A stretch of DNA of 26,949 nt, taken from positions 1 to 26,949 of the IMG/VR virus record IMGVR_UViG_3300025769_000684; one strand, 5' to 3'. Positions 5,601 through 13,560 of the stretch are shown here, in pieces; position 1 is the first letter of the stretch; each line of letters starts with the position of its first letter. The position numbers and the translations under genes are program-made. The notes beneath the pieces were generated by a model. It was not told the DNA's origin, did no database searches, and saw only the letters and a program-made list of their open reading frames with translations. Source of the DNA: a virus.

Positions 5601-5669
5601 TTACATTCCTAACATATCTTTGATCTTTTGCCATACTTTTTTACAGCATTCTTTAATTTTCTTCCACAT
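5601..5669 (-). CDS. 22-residue cationic amphipathic micropeptide
   Basis: ATG at 5669 to TAA at 5601-5603, 1 nt before the XhlA-like start. The peptide begins MWKKIKECCKKVWQKIK and carries seven Lys against one Glu and one Asp. Hydrophobic residues at 2, 5, 8, 9, 12, 13, 16, 19 and 20 fall on one face of a helix, the pattern of membrane-active peptides. It overlaps the end of the preceding gene by 17 nt in another frame. The ribosome binding site is weak (TAGG). Position beside a lysis-type gene suggests a disruptin-like or lysis-helper peptide. This is inference; it could be a chance ORF. Confidence 0.45.
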   Translation of the reverse strand: MWKKIKECCKKVWQKIKDMLGM

Positions 5670-6036
5670 AACCTAGGTTCTCCCTTAATGTTGTTAATTT
5701 GTCCCGGTCTTGTTGTATAAGACAAGGTACATGTGTTGAATCACCACCTTCTGCAGGGTGACTCCATAAGAATTCACTATGTGTGTATTTTTTGTTCATT
5801 GTGTCTGCTAATTGTTCTAATTGTTTTGCTGACTTGTTTTTGTATACGAATACAAAGGCTTCAAATTTGGTTGCAGGAAATGTACATGCAATAGTGCTTA
5901 AACACTTTTCATCATTTTCCCAAACCAGTATTGAATCCATTAATCTATAACTCCAAGGACATACATTGCGTATTCTCGCAAAGTATTTGACCCATTCACT
6001 ATCCTCTTTTGCTACCTTTCCTTTTAGGTCCACCAC
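5653..6036 (-). CDS. Unknown conserved-looking phage protein (127 residues, GTG start)
   Basis: Soluble protein with CPWSYRL near residues 26-32 and FLWSHPAEGGDSTHVPCLIQQDRDKL in the C-terminal third. The combination of an N-terminal CPWS and a later W-S-P...LIQQDR is one I associate with unassigned proteins of marine phages, but I cannot name a function. No membrane segment is seen. Start: a GTG at 6036 preceded by AAAGGA at a good distance; the next GTG is one codon later. It begins inside the small basic gene (5999-6079) in another frame, so the two may be translationally coupled. Confidence 0.75.
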   Translation of the reverse strand: MVDLKGKVAKEDSEWVKYFARIRNVCPWSYRLMDSILVWENDEKCLSTIACTFPATKFEAFVFVYKNKSAKQLEQLADTMNKKYTHSEFLWSHPAEGGDSTHVPCLIQQDRDKLTTLRENLGYVEEN

Positions 6037-6079
6037 GTTGTCCTTTCTTTTTCTTCATTCCGCCTCTTTGTCCTGGCAT
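5999..6079 (-). CDS. 26-residue Lys/Arg/Gly-rich peptide
   Basis: Strong AAAGGAG ribosome binding site 6 nt before an ATG at 6079, 1 nt after the previous stop; TAG at 5999-6001. The peptide is almost wholly Gly, Lys, Arg and Gln and contains GQRGG twice (residues 3-7 and 13-17). It is likely to bind nucleic acid or be a tiny virion-associated peptide. The strong initiation site supports real translation. Alternatively it drives coupled translation, or a +1 frameshift, into the 127-residue frame that overlaps it by 38 nt. Confidence 0.55.
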   Translation of the reverse strand: MPGQRGGMKKKKGQRGGPKRKGSKRG

Positions 6080-6080
6080 G

Positions 6081-6425
6081 TTATTCTCCTTTTTCTAGTT
6101 TACTGATTTGTTGGTCTACCCAACTTTTTATTCCTGGATAACCCCATAGTGCCATTGCTAAAATAACACCACCGTCTTCAATTGTTTTACCTTGCCGTCT
6201 GGCCCTTTTATAATTAGGTTCGTGTCTTGCTATAAAACTTTTTATTCTTTTTAGTGTGCTTAGGCTCATGTTTTCGCCTTTGGCAATTTGATTTGCTCTT
6301 GCTAAGCCTACACCTGTGCCTGCTCTTTTACTCAAAGGCAACTTTTTGCGTGTTTCTAATGCTTTTCTGGCTGTTTGTTTTGCTGAACTAGGTGCTACTG
6401 GCATTATTCTTCTCTTACTTCCCAT
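6081..6425 (-). CDS. Unknown basic phage protein with GTGVGLARANQIAKGE motif
   Basis: 114 residues from ATG at 6425 (AGG 6 nt upstream); the frame extends to a TTG at 6440, which I consider less likely. A basic N-terminus is followed by ARKALETRKKLPLSKRAGTG, then GLARANQIAKGENMSLSTLK and RIKSFIARHE. A C-terminal GGVILAMALWGYPGIKSWV follows. The order (small helical motif, FxARHE, then a LWG...W segment) recurs in phage proteins that are often annotated only as hypothetical or found next to prohead proteases. I do not assign a function. It overlaps the upstream 70-residue gene by 22 nt. Confidence 0.75.
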   Translation of the reverse strand: MGSKRRIMPVAPSSAKQTARKALETRKKLPLSKRAGTGVGLARANQIAKGENMSLSTLKRIKSFIARHEPNYKRARRQGKTIEDGGVILAMALWGYPGIKSWVDQQISKLEKGE

Positions 6426-6616
6426 TCTGAACCTGTCCAATAAACAGGTTTAGGTATATTCATATTTAAAGAAACACCTTCGTTACTGATTTCCCATGGT
6501 GGTTCTAAGTCTGTTGTTAAACTTTCTAGATGTGTCTCTACTGACAAATCTATATCAGTATCGTTACCTTCTCCCATGTAACGTTTTGTGCTTTTTTCTA
6601 ACCAAAATACTCTCAT
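6404..6616 (-). CDS. Unknown acidic protein (70 residues)
   Basis: Acidic, no membrane segment, with a C-terminal PVYWTGSEWEVREE that resembles the end of small fibre-accessory proteins, but no family is recognised. It starts in the stop of the beta-propeller gene (TAATG) and its end overlaps the next gene, so it belongs to the same translational chain. Its small size and location after the adhesion genes suggest a fibre-related or assembly role; this is inference. Confidence 0.7.
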   Translation of the reverse strand: MRVFWLEKSTKRYMGEGNDTDIDLSVETHLESLTTDLEPPWEISNEGVSLNMNIPKPVYWTGSEWEVREE

Positions 6617-7752
6617 TATGAACTCATTGATCCTACTGGTGTTAATGAGTATGTAAATTGTACATTAGCATCATTAATAGATGTGTTAGCATTACAGTCA
6701 AATCTAAATGCTTTATCTGAGAATTGACTTTGTGCATACACACTACCACTATGTCCTGGGTTAATGGCAAACAATTTTGGTTGGCTTACTGAACTAGTAT
6801 ATTTTGTTCCTGTTTCAGCACTACCATCAATTTCATAAAAGTATTCTTCGTTGAATGCGGCAAAGAACACATTGCCATTTGGTCCTGTACAGGCACCATT
6901 TGTAATTGGTGTACTTCCTGTGGTTACAGTTAAGCCAAATGTTTTTGTTGTAACAGTATCTGTGCTGGTATCTATGTGTAAGAAGTTACTCACATTGTGT
7001 GGACCACCTATCACATTTCCTGTGTTATCTACTGCGGCACTGGTATATTTGCCAGTTATGCCTGTTGCTATTGTACTCATTGAGTCTGCTACAGGATCAT
7101 ATTTGTGTACAGTACTGCCACCTTCTGGTACTATATAAACATTACCATTAGGTGCTAAACAAAAGCCTCCCCAAGTAAAACTACCACCACTGGCATCTCC
7201 TACTTGTGTTACAGTTGTGTTACCAGGTGTGTATCTAATCATTTTGTGATTGTCTTTTGGTAAAAATAAATGATCACCGTCTGGTAATGTTAGTGCTTCA
7301 TAATAACTAGGACTACCTGGTCCACCTGTTGTGGTCACCGTTGTTAGTGTATCTGTTGCTGGATCATATTCACCTGGATTATTTGAACCAAATGGGGCAC
7401 ACACAATGTTACCATGTAATCCTAAACTAGCACCTTGGAACTGATTACTACCTGCTGTAGCAGTCATATCTGAATATGTGTTAGTAGAGGTATCTAATTT
7501 GACAAAATTACCACTTTCACGTGGTACTATGTACATATCTTGATCAGTAAACGATACTATGGTACTACCATGTACAGTTACATCTGGTGTTATGTTATCA
7601 TTGAATACTGTTGCTGATGTGGCTGTGGCATTTGCTAGATAATTTATGTATTGTGCTTCTGTAGGCACATTAGGATAATCAGGCAACACATTACCAGCAG
7701 GTGCTGGTGCTGCCGCAGTATGAAAGAATCCTTGTCTAGCACTAAATGGCAT
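6616..7752 (-). CDS. Probable seven-bladed beta-propeller tail protein (receptor binding)
   Basis: 378 residues. After an N-terminal linker (about 1-60) the sequence repeats a unit of about 40-50 residues: G/D-N-V-Y-I-x-P, a short turn, then (K/R)-(Y/F/L)-D-(P/T)-x-(T/A)-(D/N)-(T/S). I count seven copies, with cores such as MYIVPRESGNFVKLDTST, VYIVPEGGSTVHKYDPVADS and VFFAAFNEEYFYEIDGSA, which points to a seven-bladed propeller like NHL or Vgb folds. No signal peptide or membrane segment is seen. It lies downstream of the collagen fibre and a 46-residue gene, with an AGGAG site, so it is probably a virion adhesin that contacts the host surface. Confidence 0.7.
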   Translation of the reverse strand: MPFSARQGFFHTAAAPAPAGNVLPDYPNVPTEAQYINYLANATATSATVFNDNITPDVTVHGSTIVSFTDQDMYIVPRESGNFVKLDTSTNTYSDMTATAGSNQFQGASLGLHGNIVCAPFGSNNPGEYDPATDTLTTVTTTGGPGSPSYYEALTLPDGDHLFLPKDNHKMIRYTPGNTTVTQVGDASGGSFTWGGFCLAPNGNVYIVPEGGSTVHKYDPVADSMSTIATGITGKYTSAAVDNTGNVIGGPHNVSNFLHIDTSTDTVTTKTFGLTVTTGSTPITNGACTGPNGNVFFAAFNEEYFYEIDGSAETGTKYTSSVSQPKLFAINPGHSGSVYAQSQFSDKAFRFDCNANTSINDANVQFTYSLTPVGSMSS

Positions 7753-7760
7753 TTAGGCTC

Positions 7761-7901
7761 CTATAGAAATTCTTGTATTGATGCAAGGAATTCGTCAGCA
7801 CTTGCTTTATCTGTTATTATACCATTGCCAACCATACCATTTGCTCTTATTTCTGGTACGCCTGCGTCAATTAAATATTGTATTAGTTGTTCTGTTGTCA
7901 T
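7761..7901 (-). CDS. Unknown 46-residue protein between fibre and propeller genes
   Basis: ATG at 7901 with AGGAG overlapping the fibre stop, ending TAG at 7761-7763 just before the next ribosome binding site. The product starts MTTEQLIQYLIDAGVPE and ends DEFLASIQEFL. Two short amphipathic helices flank a Gly/Asn turn, like a tiny helical adaptor. The tight spacing on both sides and good ribosome binding site make it a real gene. Function unknown; a fibre assembly or capping role is a guess. Confidence 0.75.
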   Translation of the reverse strand: MTTEQLIQYLIDAGVPEIRANGMVGNGIITDKASADEFLASIQEFL

Positions 7902-7910
7902 TAATTACTC

Positions 7911-10900
7911 CTATGCGTATGCTTTGGTTAAACTTGCGTAATATGTAGTACCATCATAGAACACACTTATGACATCTATGCTGTTAGGTGCTGTACTTAG
8001 TGTTTTATCACCACCTGCAAACTTCATACTACTTGTTAATGCGTGTGAACCTGTGCCATCTTGTGTTATAATAATAGTCATTGATGTACCTGCTACAGCA
8101 TTTGCTATATTGTTAATTGTAATACCGCCTGTTGCTGTTAGTGTGTATATACTACCATTATCAGCATTTAAGGCAATACTTTGATCTCCACTAACACTAC
8201 CTAAGTCTACCTTTGTTTCATTAAACTTCTTGAGTACTGTGTTGTCACCTTGTATAGTACCACCTGTTTGAATACCTGTGCTACTGATATTTGCCCATTC
8301 TACGCCAGACTTGATAGCATTATAACCACCTACTATGTTACCAGCACTAAAGGCGTTTGCTGATTGATAGAAACTGACTTTGTTTGTTCCTAATAATGTG
8401 GTTTCACCATTATTACTTGCCAAGAATAAATGTGCTTCATTGGCATCTGTATCAGTACCTACTTTGCCTTGTGGTGTGCTTACGAAGTATGCATCAGTAC
8501 CTGTGTTTGCAGTCCAGTTTTCACTGGCTGTAAAGTATATACCGCCTGGCAACTGACTTCTTGTTCTTGGGAATGGATTTGTTTGTGTACTACCATACAC
8601 ACCAAATACACCTAAGCCTTGATATTCTCTAGGATAGTATTCTGCAGGATTTAATGATATATTACCTTGGCTACTGTTTAACAGTATTCTTGGTCCACCT
8701 GTACTGACTTCTTCTAGGTTAGCACTATCAGTGCCTTGGATTGTTTTGTCTGTGAACTGAATAAATCTCAATCCTGGTGTTATACTTGGATTTTGTGCGG
8801 CACCTGTGTCATTACCTGGTGAATCAGTACCATTCCATAATGTGGTCATACCAAATGTTGGCCAATAGTTATATCCAAATCCACTGTCATCATATCCAGC
8901 ATCATTACCAATTAATACTACATTGGCAAAACTGGTTGAACCTTTAGTGCTTCTTAAACTTGTTTTTTTGTATTGTCTTCTTGCACTAGAGTAGTAGAAA
9001 TCACTAAATCCTGTCATGGACACATTTGCGCCTGTGAAGTTTGGTACACTACTTGTATCAAATTCTGCTGTACTGTTAGTACCTGTGTCATTGACAAAAT
9101 AATCATTTCTGTCAATTGGTGTTAAATGAGTTACTTCTTGTGGATCTAGAGAAGCAGTACCAGCCATTACCATTTTTCTACCAGTAGTACTGTTTTTTAA
9201 TATATGGAATAATCCTCTATCCCAAGTCCAGTTACCATCCCATGTCCAATCAAATGGTGCTGTTTCACTCATAATAACATTGGCTGTTCTTGTGGTAGAA
9301 TTTGCCAGTGATGTTGTTACAGCATCTATACTTAAAGGATATGTTACTGGTCTGTTTTTGTTACCTTCGCCACCTGTTACTAAACCAAAATTCACAAGTG
9401 CCATGCCATCTTGATAAACATCTGCTACAGGTATTGCACTACCGCCATTGCCTTCTACTTCAGTATAGATACCTGTGATTTGAACTACATTACTGCCTGC
9501 TTTAAAGGTGACTGTGCCACCTGCTGTACATATTAAACCTGTTACATTTGCTACTGGTTGTGTAGATGTACTTGCACTCATGGCATTGAACATTGTCAAA
9601 CTCTTCATTGCATAACCTTGTGAGTCTGCTTCTAATCCAACAGTTTCTACACCATCAATTTCTCTATTTAATTCTGTAAAACCAGTAGTGCCTTTGGTTA
9701 TTAGACTTGCACTCTGATTGTTTTCACTGGTTATGTTGTTTACATCTGTTAATGTATTGCTTAATGAGAATGCATTACTGCCAGTGTCAAAATTGCTGTC
9801 TGGAGTTACAGTTATACCTGTACCATCTGTGGCACCAAGTATAATCTCACCTGTGTTTACATTGTAGATATCATTTGTTCTACCTGCGCCTTGTACACTG
9901 ATCTTACCACTTGAAGCATTTTGTTTGATAACTTTACCAATCTTTTGTACAAGATTTGCTTCTGTTTTAGGTCTACTGCTTGTTAAAGCACCTGCTGTTG
10001 TGGCACTGACAAATAAACTTGTTCCTGGTGTGTCACTAGTGTTCACACTACCTATGTCACCATAAATTATAGCATTACCTGTGTTTGTTGCTGTAACAGG
10101 CTCGTCCATTATACCAAATGCTGGCATTAGACTGGCACTTGAAGCCAATGCTTTGCTGACTTCTGGATTATCTCCTGTGCCACCTGTAATTGCTACAGCA
10201 TCACCTTTTGCTACATCTTCTGCGGCGATAACTACTCTTCTAACTGTAGATACTGTGTCTACAGTACCTGCAGGTCCTTGTGGTCCAGTTGGTCCTGTTG
10301 CACCTTGTGGTCCTGTTGGACCTGGTACTGTACTTGCTGGTCCTGTTGGGCCAGTGACACCAAGTTCTCCTTTTTGTCCTTTGTCTCCAGTTGGTCCAGT
10401 TGTTCCTTGAGCACCCTGTGGTCCTGTTGGGCCAATTGCTCCTTGTGGTCCTTGTGGTCCTGTTGGTCCTGTTGTTCCCTGTGGTCCCTGTGGTCCAGTT
10501 GGTCCAGTAGCACCAAGTTCTCCTTTCTGACCCTTGTCTCCTGCTACACCCTGAGCACCCTGTGGACCTTGTGGTCCAGTTGCACCAGTTGGTCCTGTTG
10601 TACCAGTAGGTCCTTGATCACCTTGTGGTCCTTGTGGTCCAACTTCTCCTTTTGTTCCTTGTGGTCCAGTTGGGCCAGTTGCACCAGTTGTTCCTTGTGG
10701 TCCTACTTCTCCTTTTGTTCCTTGTGGTCCAGTTGGGCCAGTTGGTCCTTGTGGTCCAGTTGCTCCAACTTCTCCTTTTGTTCCTTGTGGTCCTGCGGGT
10801 CCTGTTGGTCCAGTTGGTCCAGTTGGTCCAGCACCTGCATTACTAAATGATAGTACACCTGAACCATCTGTAATTATAACTTGACCGTTAGTACCGTCTG

Positions 10901-12578
10901 TTTTGGGTAGATTATATTTGTCATTTATTCTGACATTACCATAACTTACAAGAATATTTGCATTACCTGGTGAGAGATTAGGGGAACCTTGTCGATATGG
11001 TGTATGTGATAAGAATAATCCTAGTGTTTTATCACTGTCTTTTGTTACAACATCTGAATCACTGTACACTATATCTGTTCTTACTCTTGCAAAACCGTCA
11101 CCACCATCATGATCACTGTATATATCACCGTTCCACCTTGCTGATTGAATTTTATGTGTGGTGATATTTGAAACATTAGCAGTTATACCTGAATTGACAA
11201 ATATTGCACCTGCTGAATCACTCATGCCTTTATGACGACCTTTGCCATCTACTGCTAGTGCTTCACCTTTTCTTGTGGTTAATATGATATCATTTTTATT
11301 TGATACTATACTGGCATTTGCTACAACACCTAATACAGGATTTGAAGTTGCTGTAAAAGATTCTGTACCATCGAATGGTTCATCGAAGTTAGCACCATCT
11401 ATGTGATCAGAGATCCATTGAGATTGAATTCGAATCATACCACTACTTCGTTTACTTTTTTCATGTTGTATACCCATACCTGCTTCTATAGATACATGTG
11501 TATTACCCCAGTAGTTATATGAATTTGCACTATCTTGAAGATTTATTGCATGAGCATTTATTTGAGCAGGTTGATATCTATAACCATTTTCTCTATCATC
11601 GTGACCAGTTATTGATGTAAAGAATCTGTTTAAAGTTAATCCTCCACCATGGTATCTATCACCAGCCGTAAATGCATCACCAATTCCAGCATGTGCTATT
11701 TGTTGGTTGCCCTGTTGATTGGGATTATTACCTTGATTAAAGACACCATTTACATTGCTTCCTGCTGGCGAAGAATATGGGCTTGTAGGCAAACCTGCTA
11801 AAGGTCCTGTTGCACTTCTTTCCTCACCGTTAGGTAAATTTGCTGTATCATTTACAGTTATATTACCTGCATAACCTGTTCGTGTTAAGAAATATCCTTT
11901 ATCTGGTGATTCTAGGTTCATTGGTAGGTGATCACCTATAGAAACAATTGCACTCGAGTGTCTTTTACCTTTATAATATGAATTATTAACACCACTGGCA
12001 TTATCTACTAAGAAATCTTGGTTATCTTTTAATTTAAATTGTGTTTGATAGACATTTGCTGGTTCTCCGCCTTGATAAAATAGCACATTGGCAAAATAAT
12101 TTGTATTGAGATCTGCATGAGATATTCTTTTAACATTTGCATTACCAAATGGAATATCGTCAGGATGGAGTGGCGTTGTTTTATCTACAACTGTGATGTT
12201 TAAGAAACTGGCATTAACATTACCTGTAAATGCTTCATTTGTTACATTTGCTGTGATACTGTCAGCACTGATGTTACCACTGGTACTTCTGATATCATTA
12301 CTGGTTAATATTTTTGTGCTTACAGTATTATCTGATAATTTAGGTAAAACTATATCACTCATTGTGGTAACAGCATCTAATCCTATTACGCCACTGCTAC
12401 TGTTATATGTCACAGGTAGTGTGTTGCTTATTGCAGATCTAATTACACTATTTGAAACTGTGGATGTTTGACCTACTACAATGTTACTGATTGTGCTGGA
12501 TACACTTACATTGGTTAAATCTTCACTGACTGTTACATTACTTGCACTAGTTGTTACTGTTATATTTGAGAATGCCAT
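7911..12578 (-). CDS. Giant tail fibre with collagen-like domain
   Basis: 1555 residues, the largest gene in the window. Residues 1-580 are Ser/Thr/Asn/Val-rich and beta-structured. Residues 582-771 are about 63 Gly-X-Y triplets ([28 protein letters not shown]) interrupted once by STVP; they would form a collagen triple helix and so a trimeric rod. Residues 772-1555 are again beta-rich, with segments such as [15 protein letters not shown] followed by FGIMDEPV, the usual module after collagen rods in marine phage fibres. It ends in TAG. Host adsorption is the likely role. The next genes downstream are probable fibre partners. It shares an operon with the 169-residue virion protein upstream. 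Confidence 0.9.
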   Translation of the reverse strand: MAFSNITVTTSASNVTVSEDLTNVSVSSTISNIVVGQTSTVSNSVIRSAISNTLPVTYNSSSGVIGLDAVTTMSDIVLPKLSDNTVSTKILTSNDIRSTSGNISADSITANVTNEAFTGNVNASFLNITVVDKTTPLHPDDIPFGNANVKRISHADLNTNYFANVLFYQGGEPANVYQTQFKLKDNQDFLVDNASGVNNSYYKGKRHSSAIVSIGDHLPMNLESPDKGYFLTRTGYAGNITVNDTANLPNGEERSATGPLAGLPTSPYSSPAGSNVNGVFNQGNNPNQQGNQQIAHAGIGDAFTAGDRYHGGGLTLNRFFTSITGHDDRENGYRYQPAQINAHAINLQDSANSYNYWGNTHVSIEAGMGIQHEKSKRSSGMIRIQSQWISDHIDGANFDEPFDGTESFTATSNPVLGVVANASIVSNKNDIILTTRKGEALAVDGKGRHKGMSDSAGAIFVNSGITANVSNITTHKIQSARWNGDIYSDHDGGDGFARVRTDIVYSDSDVVTKDSDKTLGLFLSHTPYRQGSPNLSPGNANILVSYGNVRINDKYNLPKTDGTNGQVIITDGSGVLSFSNAGAGPTGPTGPTGPAGPQGTKGEVGATGPQGPTGPTGPQGTKGEVGPQGTTGATGPTGPQGTKGEVGPQGPQGDQGPTGTTGPTGATGPQGPQGAQGVAGDKGQKGELGATGPTGPQGPQGTTGPTGPQGPQGAIGPTGPQGAQGTTGPTGDKGQKGELGVTGPTGPASTVPGPTGPQGATGPTGPQGPAGTVDTVSTVRRVVIAAEDVAKGDAVAITGGTGDNPEVSKALASSASLMPAFGIMDEPVTATNTGNAIIYGDIGSVNTSDTPGTSLFVSATTAGALTSSRPKTEANLVQKIGKVIKQNASSGKISVQGAGRTNDIYNVNTGEIILGATDGTGITVTPDSNFDTGSNAFSLSNTLTDVNNITSENNQSASLITKGTTGFTELNREIDGVETVGLEADSQGYAMKSLTMFNAMSASTSTQPVANVTGLICTAGGTVTFKAGSNVVQITGIYTEVEGNGGSAIPVADVYQDGMALVNFGLVTGGEGNKNRPVTYPLSIDAVTTSLANSTTRTANVIMSETAPFDWTWDGNWTWDRGLFHILKNSTTGRKMVMAGTASLDPQEVTHLTPIDRNDYFVNDTGTNSTAEFDTSSVPNFTGANVSMTGFSDFYYSSARRQYKKTSLRSTKGSTSFANVVLIGNDAGYDDSGFGYNYWPTFGMTTLWNGTDSPGNDTGAAQNPSITPGLRFIQFTDKTIQGTDSANLEEVSTGGPRILLNSSQGNISLNPAEYYPREYQGLGVFGVYGSTQTNPFPRTRSQLPGGIYFTASENWTANTGTDAYFVSTPQGKVGTDTDANEAHLFLASNNGETTLLGTNKVSFYQSANAFSAGNIVGGYNAIKSGVEWANISSTGIQTGGTIQGDNTVLKKFNETKVDLGSVSGDQSIALNADNGSIYTLTATGGITINNIANAVAGTSMTIIITQDGTGSHALTSSMKFAGGDKTLSTAPNSIDVISVFYDGTTYYASLTKAYA
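10266..10835 (-). repeat. Collagen-like Gly-X-Y coding repeat
   Basis: 570 bp of degenerate 9-bp repeats (GGTCC-A/T-GTT-type on the plus strand) encoding Gly-Pro-Thr, Gly-Pro-Gln and Gly-Thr-Lys triplets. Longer cassettes also recur: GTKGEVG four times and [10 protein letters not shown] twice. Such DNA is prone to slippage and recombination, so repeat number may vary among relatives. It creates spurious open frames on the other strand. Confidence 0.95.
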
Positions 12579-12586
12579 TTAATCTC

Positions 12587-13096
12587 CTATAATGATACGA
12601 AATCTGATTCGTTGCTAGGATCACCTGGATTCTTACCTACTTGTGGGTCAAACCTTTCTAAAATTGCCCATCTATGTCTATCTTTTTGAGGCGGTGTGTC
12701 ATCTGTTTCCCACTGAAAACTCATTACTGTACACACTACATTGGCTCTGGCATCAGGTAACACATTACCTGTGTATCTGTTTTCTGGTATTGTGAATGTT
12801 ACTGTTCCACTTGAAGCAAGGCTCTCATCGATATATGTGGCCGCATTTACATTTGCGGCATTTGTGAAATAACCATTTACTGTGGTATCTGTGAAATTTG
12901 GATCACCAGTTATTCTATCATAAGCCAAACTTGATAATAAAATTGATTGATAATCTGCGGTGAATGTGTAACCACTTACATCATCTGTGCCGTATTGATA
13001 CGTGAAACTTTTTTGATCTCCTGGGAATAATTCTAGTACTTTGACATTGTCTGCGCCACCTAAGTACTGGGAGAATGATAATAATCTACCTGCCAT
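12587..13096 (-). CDS. Unknown virion protein upstream of the tail fibre
   Basis: 169 residues, with beta-like composition. It has a segment YQYGTDDVSGYTFTADYQSI near the N-terminus and an acidic, Pro-containing C-terminal region. No family is recognised. It is the first gene after a 68-bp gap that carries a hairpin and a promoter-like motif, and it is followed 8 bp later by the fibre, so it probably attaches the fibre to the tail or forms part of the baseplate. The ATG at 13096 has AGGAGG upstream. Confidence 0.8.
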   Translation of the reverse strand: MAGRLLSFSQYLGGADNVKVLELFPGDQKSFTYQYGTDDVSGYTFTADYQSILLSSLAYDRITGDPNFTDTTVNGYFTNAANVNAATYIDESLASSGTVTFTIPENRYTGNVLPDARANVVCTVMSFQWETDDTPPQKDRHRWAILERFDPQVGKNPGDPSNESDFVSL

Positions 13097-13117
13097 TTTT
13101 GCCTCCTAAGGGTACTT

Positions 13118-13141
13118 CTTGCAACACTAAGGTGCTACAAG
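13118..13141 (-). other. Hairpin in the leader of the fibre operon
   Basis: On the minus strand CTTGTAGCAC and GTGTTGCAAG form a 10-bp stem, two pairs being G-U wobbles, with a 4-nt loop. It sits between a TATAAT-like box (13143-13148) and the ribosome binding site, so it would be at the 5' end of an operon mRNA, where such stems often protect transcripts. No T run follows. Confidence 0.6.
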
Positions 13142-13142
13142 C

Positions 13143-13163
13143 ATTATAACACAACTATTTATC
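13143..13163 (-). promoter_or_regulatory. Promoter-like region for the fibre operon
   Basis: GATAAATA (13156-13163) and TATAAT (13143-13148) on the minus strand, just after the stop of the fibre-assembly gene and 47-67 nt before the next start. There is no good -35 box. The gap is one of few in the structural cluster, which supports a regulatory role, but activity is unproven. Confidence 0.4.
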
Positions 13164-13164
13164 T

Positions 13165-13560
13165 TTAATTTGGAATAGTTGGCCAAATTACATCATCTTT
13201 TGATTCCAAAGACGAATATGTTGTGGTTATGTCTCTCAATGCTTGTCTATATGTTTGCCATTCTGCTTTTTTGCTATCTGATAATGGAGAATCAGGTGCC
13301 TGTGTCCAATCACATGCTTTTAACATCAATGTGCGTCTTTGTCTTAACCAAGCCATAACGTTGTCAGTGTTAACATGTATAACTTGTGGTGTATCACCAC
13401 TTAAATCTACTTTGCAACCATCTGGATGACATTTACCTAGCATGTATGTTAAACCAGGATTGACTCTGCACAATTTAATAACCTGTGCTTCAGTGGCATG
13501 ATATTGATGAAATTTAATTTGACCAGTGGTTTCATGATATATTATATAATCTTTTTGCAT
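13165..13560 (-). CDS. Tail fibre assembly chaperone-like protein (Phage_tail_APC)
   Basis: 131 residues. The C-terminal half carries WLRQRRTLMLKACDWTQAPD, then SPLSDSKKAEWQTYRQALRD, ending with a W-P pair. This is the hallmark of the phage tail assembly chaperone / XkdW-like family (R-x-x-R-x-x-L-L...DWTQ-x-PD-x-PLS...W-x-x-YRQALRD). Such proteins help fibres fold or attach. It starts within the stop of the tail-tip gene (TAATG), so translation is coupled, and it precedes the fibre operon, which fits its role. The N-terminal half is variable and may bind the fibre. Confidence 0.85.
   Translation of the reverse strand: MQKDYIIYHETTGQIKFHQYHATEAQVIKLCRVNPGLTYMLGKCHPDGCKVDLSGDTPQVIHVNTDNVMAWLRQRRTLMLKACDWTQAPDSPLSDSKKAEWQTYRQALRDITTTYSSLESKDDVIWPTIPN

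Noticed and set aside
6426-6440. TTG start giving a 119-residue version of the 6081 gene
   Set aside because: An ATG at 6425 has an AGG at good spacing; the TTG has none.
10266-10835. CRISPR-like repeat array
   Set aside because: Units are 9-bp coding repeats without spacers; they encode Gly-X-Y triplets in frame.
10278-10850. 190-codon plus-strand frame rich in Trp, Ser and Cys
   Set aside because: Shadow of the collagen repeat on the other strand; composition follows from repeated GGTCC-type units and there is no ribosome binding site.
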